Source: Bacteroidota bacterium (lineage in GTDB: Bacteria; Bacteroidota; Bacteroidia; AKYH767-A; 2013-40CM-41-45). From it: a stretch of DNA of 64,000 nucleotides. The translations under genes were made by a program, and so were the position numbers. Under the pieces are notes generated by a model. It was not told the DNA's origin and did not search any database. It saw only the letters and a program-made list of their open reading frames with translations. Location of the stretch: NCBI GenBank assembly GCA_016708785.1, contig JADJFC010000016.1:248001-312000 (forward strand), written 5' to 3'. Of this stretch, positions 61,903-64,000 are shown piece after piece (within the stretch, counting starts at the first letter, position 1; each line of letters begins with the position of its first letter).

Positions 61903-64000
61903 ATGTTTCTAACTCTACTTTTAATTCTTGTTATTATCAGCAATATTTACGTAAACGTAAATAAACAAAAACCGATAGGTTTAATATCTCTAAACGAATA
62001 TTATCAAAATGTTCGTCAAAAAGGAAAATTCTGGGAACTACTTCAGATTGTTTCTGTACCATTTATTTTCCTTTACAATCAGGCAATCAATGTGCTTTAT
62101 TTGTTACAAGGGGCTTTCAGCTTATTGATTTGGCTATTCAGAAATATCTTTATAAATGGAATTTGGCTCATTATTCGTTTACTTTATCATTATTTTATTT
62201 TATGGCCATGGAAAATTCTCCTGTTGGCTTTTGAACAGATCCGAAATAGTTGGAAACTTTCTTTGTACAAAATTGGTGTACGTGGATTGTTCTTTACCCT
62301 TCTGATCGCTTTTTTAGGGCGCTATTTAGTATTGCAGTTTAATTTCCCTGTTTTTTTGAGTTATGCGATGAGTCTGATCTCTATTTTTCCATTAGCAGCA
62401 TCGTTGGCAAAAATATCGGCACTTCGACATGCTGCTTCAGGAACATCTGATGAACCTCAATATTCAAATGAAAAAACAACTTATTATACTGCTCTAATCA
62501 TCCTGCTAACAATCGCCTTAGTAGGAATTAATGCACTGTTACTATATATAGGATCTTTTACAGTCGCGGCACCTGCTATAACTGCATTGGTTTCGGGAGG
62601 TAGTATATTTATTTCAATTTTATTGATCTGTATATGTATTGTGGTCTTCTTTTTATTGAGCGTTTTCCACAGCACTTATTACATTCTACCGGTGATTTAA
62701 AAACATTAATTCAAAGTGCCCTCAAACACCTTTTGAATAAATGGCCTCAATATATTTTAGGTGCTATTGCTTCGCTTTTGCCGGCAGCTATTTTATCCAT
62801 CATTCCGTCTTTATTAATCACTGGTTCAGTGTACGTGACAAATAATATTGCGAAAGGTATCTTTTTCGGACGCATTGCAGAGAAAAATATTCAAATCAAG
62901 GAAACAACACCTAATGGGCAACTTGCTGATTGGGTTGATCCTGATAAAATAAGTAATGATAGTGCAATGGCTATCATAAAAGTTTTTGGAAAGCAAAAAG
63001 AGCTGGAACTGGAAAAAGAGGCTCTTGAGATCAATCAACGCTTTGTAACTTCAGAATTAAAAAAATACAGTAATCCCATTGGTGCAGCATCTATTTTTGG
63101 TGTAGCCGGAGCTGGTTATGTTTTTTATTCCGGGGAACAAAAAGCAGTCAATGCCAAACCGGCTTTGACAAAAGATGATGCAAATCGTTCAGAAGCAAAC
63201 CTCAATGAAACACAAAAGAAGGATGCTGAGGCTTTAAAAATGCTGAATACAACACTAAAGAATGAATTCGAGAAAGGAAAGTCATATGTTTCAAAACTGG
63301 AAAAGGAACTTGAAGATGTTTGTACAATTAAACAAACCTATACAAGTGGTGAATCAACACAAGGTGACGGAGGAGCATTCGTTTCAGTGAATTCAACTTC
63401 GGATCAATGTGAAGAGCGAAGAAAAGAAATTAGAACAAGAATAGCAGAACAGGAGCAAAAAAATCAGTACACACAGGAAAAGCTGACACGGCTAACGAAA
63501 ATTAATTTCGAAATAGATCTCATTCACGATAACCTGAAAGACTCCATCTTGATGAGCAGTACAATGTTTGCAATTGCCTATCTTTTATTGGGAATTTGGA
63601 TTTGTTTAATCGTTGCAATTTGTTGTGGATTTTGGATCATCGTTTTTGGGAATTTGAACTATGCTATTTACCATGAAAATAAGGATGCGGAAAAATGGCA
63701 TATTACAGAGGTCTTTAGGGAGGCCAATTCAAAAAATAAAAATCAACCTTTGTTTGGAATTCTGGCAGCACTAATTCTCCCTGTTCTCCTTGTTACATTT
63801 TTTGATTCATTCAACTTCCTTCATAAAATAAACCCTTCTAAAATCCTGAAGAAATTATTTTCGGTAGAAGCACGATCATCAAGAGGTGAAATTGATAATA
63901 GTAATAGAAATAACAAGATGTCTGCTTCAATAGTCTATGAAGGACCGAGTGCTGAAAATCAAAAAAGCCAAAGGCAAGAAGAAGATTCAATAGTTGCCTA
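61903..64000 (+). CDS. Large polytopic coiled-coil membrane protein (one frameshift; partial, right edge)
   Basis: Residues 1-265 contain about seven hydrophobic helices (LTLLLILVIISNIYVNV, LFRNIFINGIWLIIRLLYHY, LFFTLLIAFLGRYLVLQF, TALIILLTIALVGINALLLY, ISILLICICIVVFFLLSVF). Dropping into the next frame at ~62685 (LLHSTGDLKTLIQSALKHLL-NKWPQYILGAIASLL) keeps it open to 64000 with another helix, then a long soluble helical/coiled-coil part (KQKELELEKEALEINQRF, NETQKKDAEALKMLNTTLKN-EFEKGKSYVSKLEKELED, RRKEIRTRIAEQEQKNQYTQ) and two more membrane helices (MFAIAYLLLGIWICLIVAIC, FGILAALILPVLLVTFF). No enzymatic motif recognised. Divergent from and perhaps functionally linked to the HtrA-like lipoprotein. 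Confidence 0.7.

Overview
The window is low-GC DNA that reads as a member of the Bacteroidota (Sphingobacteria/Chitinophagia-like, probably an environmental or metagenomic genome). The support is: many secreted proteins ending in a type IX secretion (T9SS, Por) sorting domain (YPNP... then ...G.Y.....), SprB and MBG repeat modules, DUF5723-type outer-membrane barrels, a Bacteroidota-type tyrosine recombinase with a TAnnTTTG-type -7 element upstream, and short A-rich leaders instead of strong Shine-Dalgarno sites. I found no rRNA, tRNA or CRISPR array.

Layout. (1) 1-9.1 kb, minus: one giant secreted protein (LamG, beta-rich region, HYR-like and DGDG metal-binding repeats, sedolisin-like protease, MBG domains, hexapeptide repeats, at least 11 SprB repeats) that runs off the left edge and is interrupted by several frameshifts and two in-frame stops. 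(2) 9.4-12.5 kb: small charged protein, T9SS metallophosphoesterase with an internal deletion, two overlapping micro membrane proteins. (3) 12.6-17.5 kb: a badly broken stretch holding relics of an ORF6N protein, a secreted protein, an unknown gene, a conserved acidic protein and dps. (4) 18.1-20.6 kb: tandemly duplicated lipoprotein cassette, each copy preceded by a long hairpin and followed by a terminator. (5) 20.7-25.1 kb: secreted proteins bracketed by a dispersed palindromic repeat. (6) 25.4-30.4 kb: integrase-headed island with broken cargo and an ADP-ribosylglycohydrolase. (7) 30.9-38.6 kb, minus: four paralogues sharing a secreted N-terminal IPYQA module but with unrelated C-terminal ends, plus a PKD/SprB T9SS adhesin. 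(8) 39.07-40.95 kb: a complete group II intron with an endonuclease-less maturase. (9) 41.1-42.6 kb: DnaJ-domain membrane protein converging on an HD-domain hydrolase with a substituted tail. (10) 42.7-49.5 kb: three more T9SS cargo proteins (kelch; LamG/Ig-like). (11) 49.5-52.6 kb: DUF5723-like barrel coupled to a lipoprotein. (12) 52.8-64 kb: an apparently uncharacterised envelope cluster of secreted/TPR proteins, a lipoprotein, an HtrA-like lipoprotein protease and a large polytopic coiled-coil membrane protein that runs off the right edge.

An important caveat is that many otherwise well conserved genes are broken by single-base indels, often in homopolymers, and two of four in-frame stops look like CCAGG read as CTAGG. 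This fits uncorrected long-read consensus better than biological decay, although decay cannot be excluded in 12.6-17.5 kb. I therefore give reconstructed gene spans and say where the frame breaks.

Functionally the window is mostly surface and secretion biology: T9SS-exported adhesins, proteases and phosphatases, their outer-membrane partners, and mobile elements lying between them.
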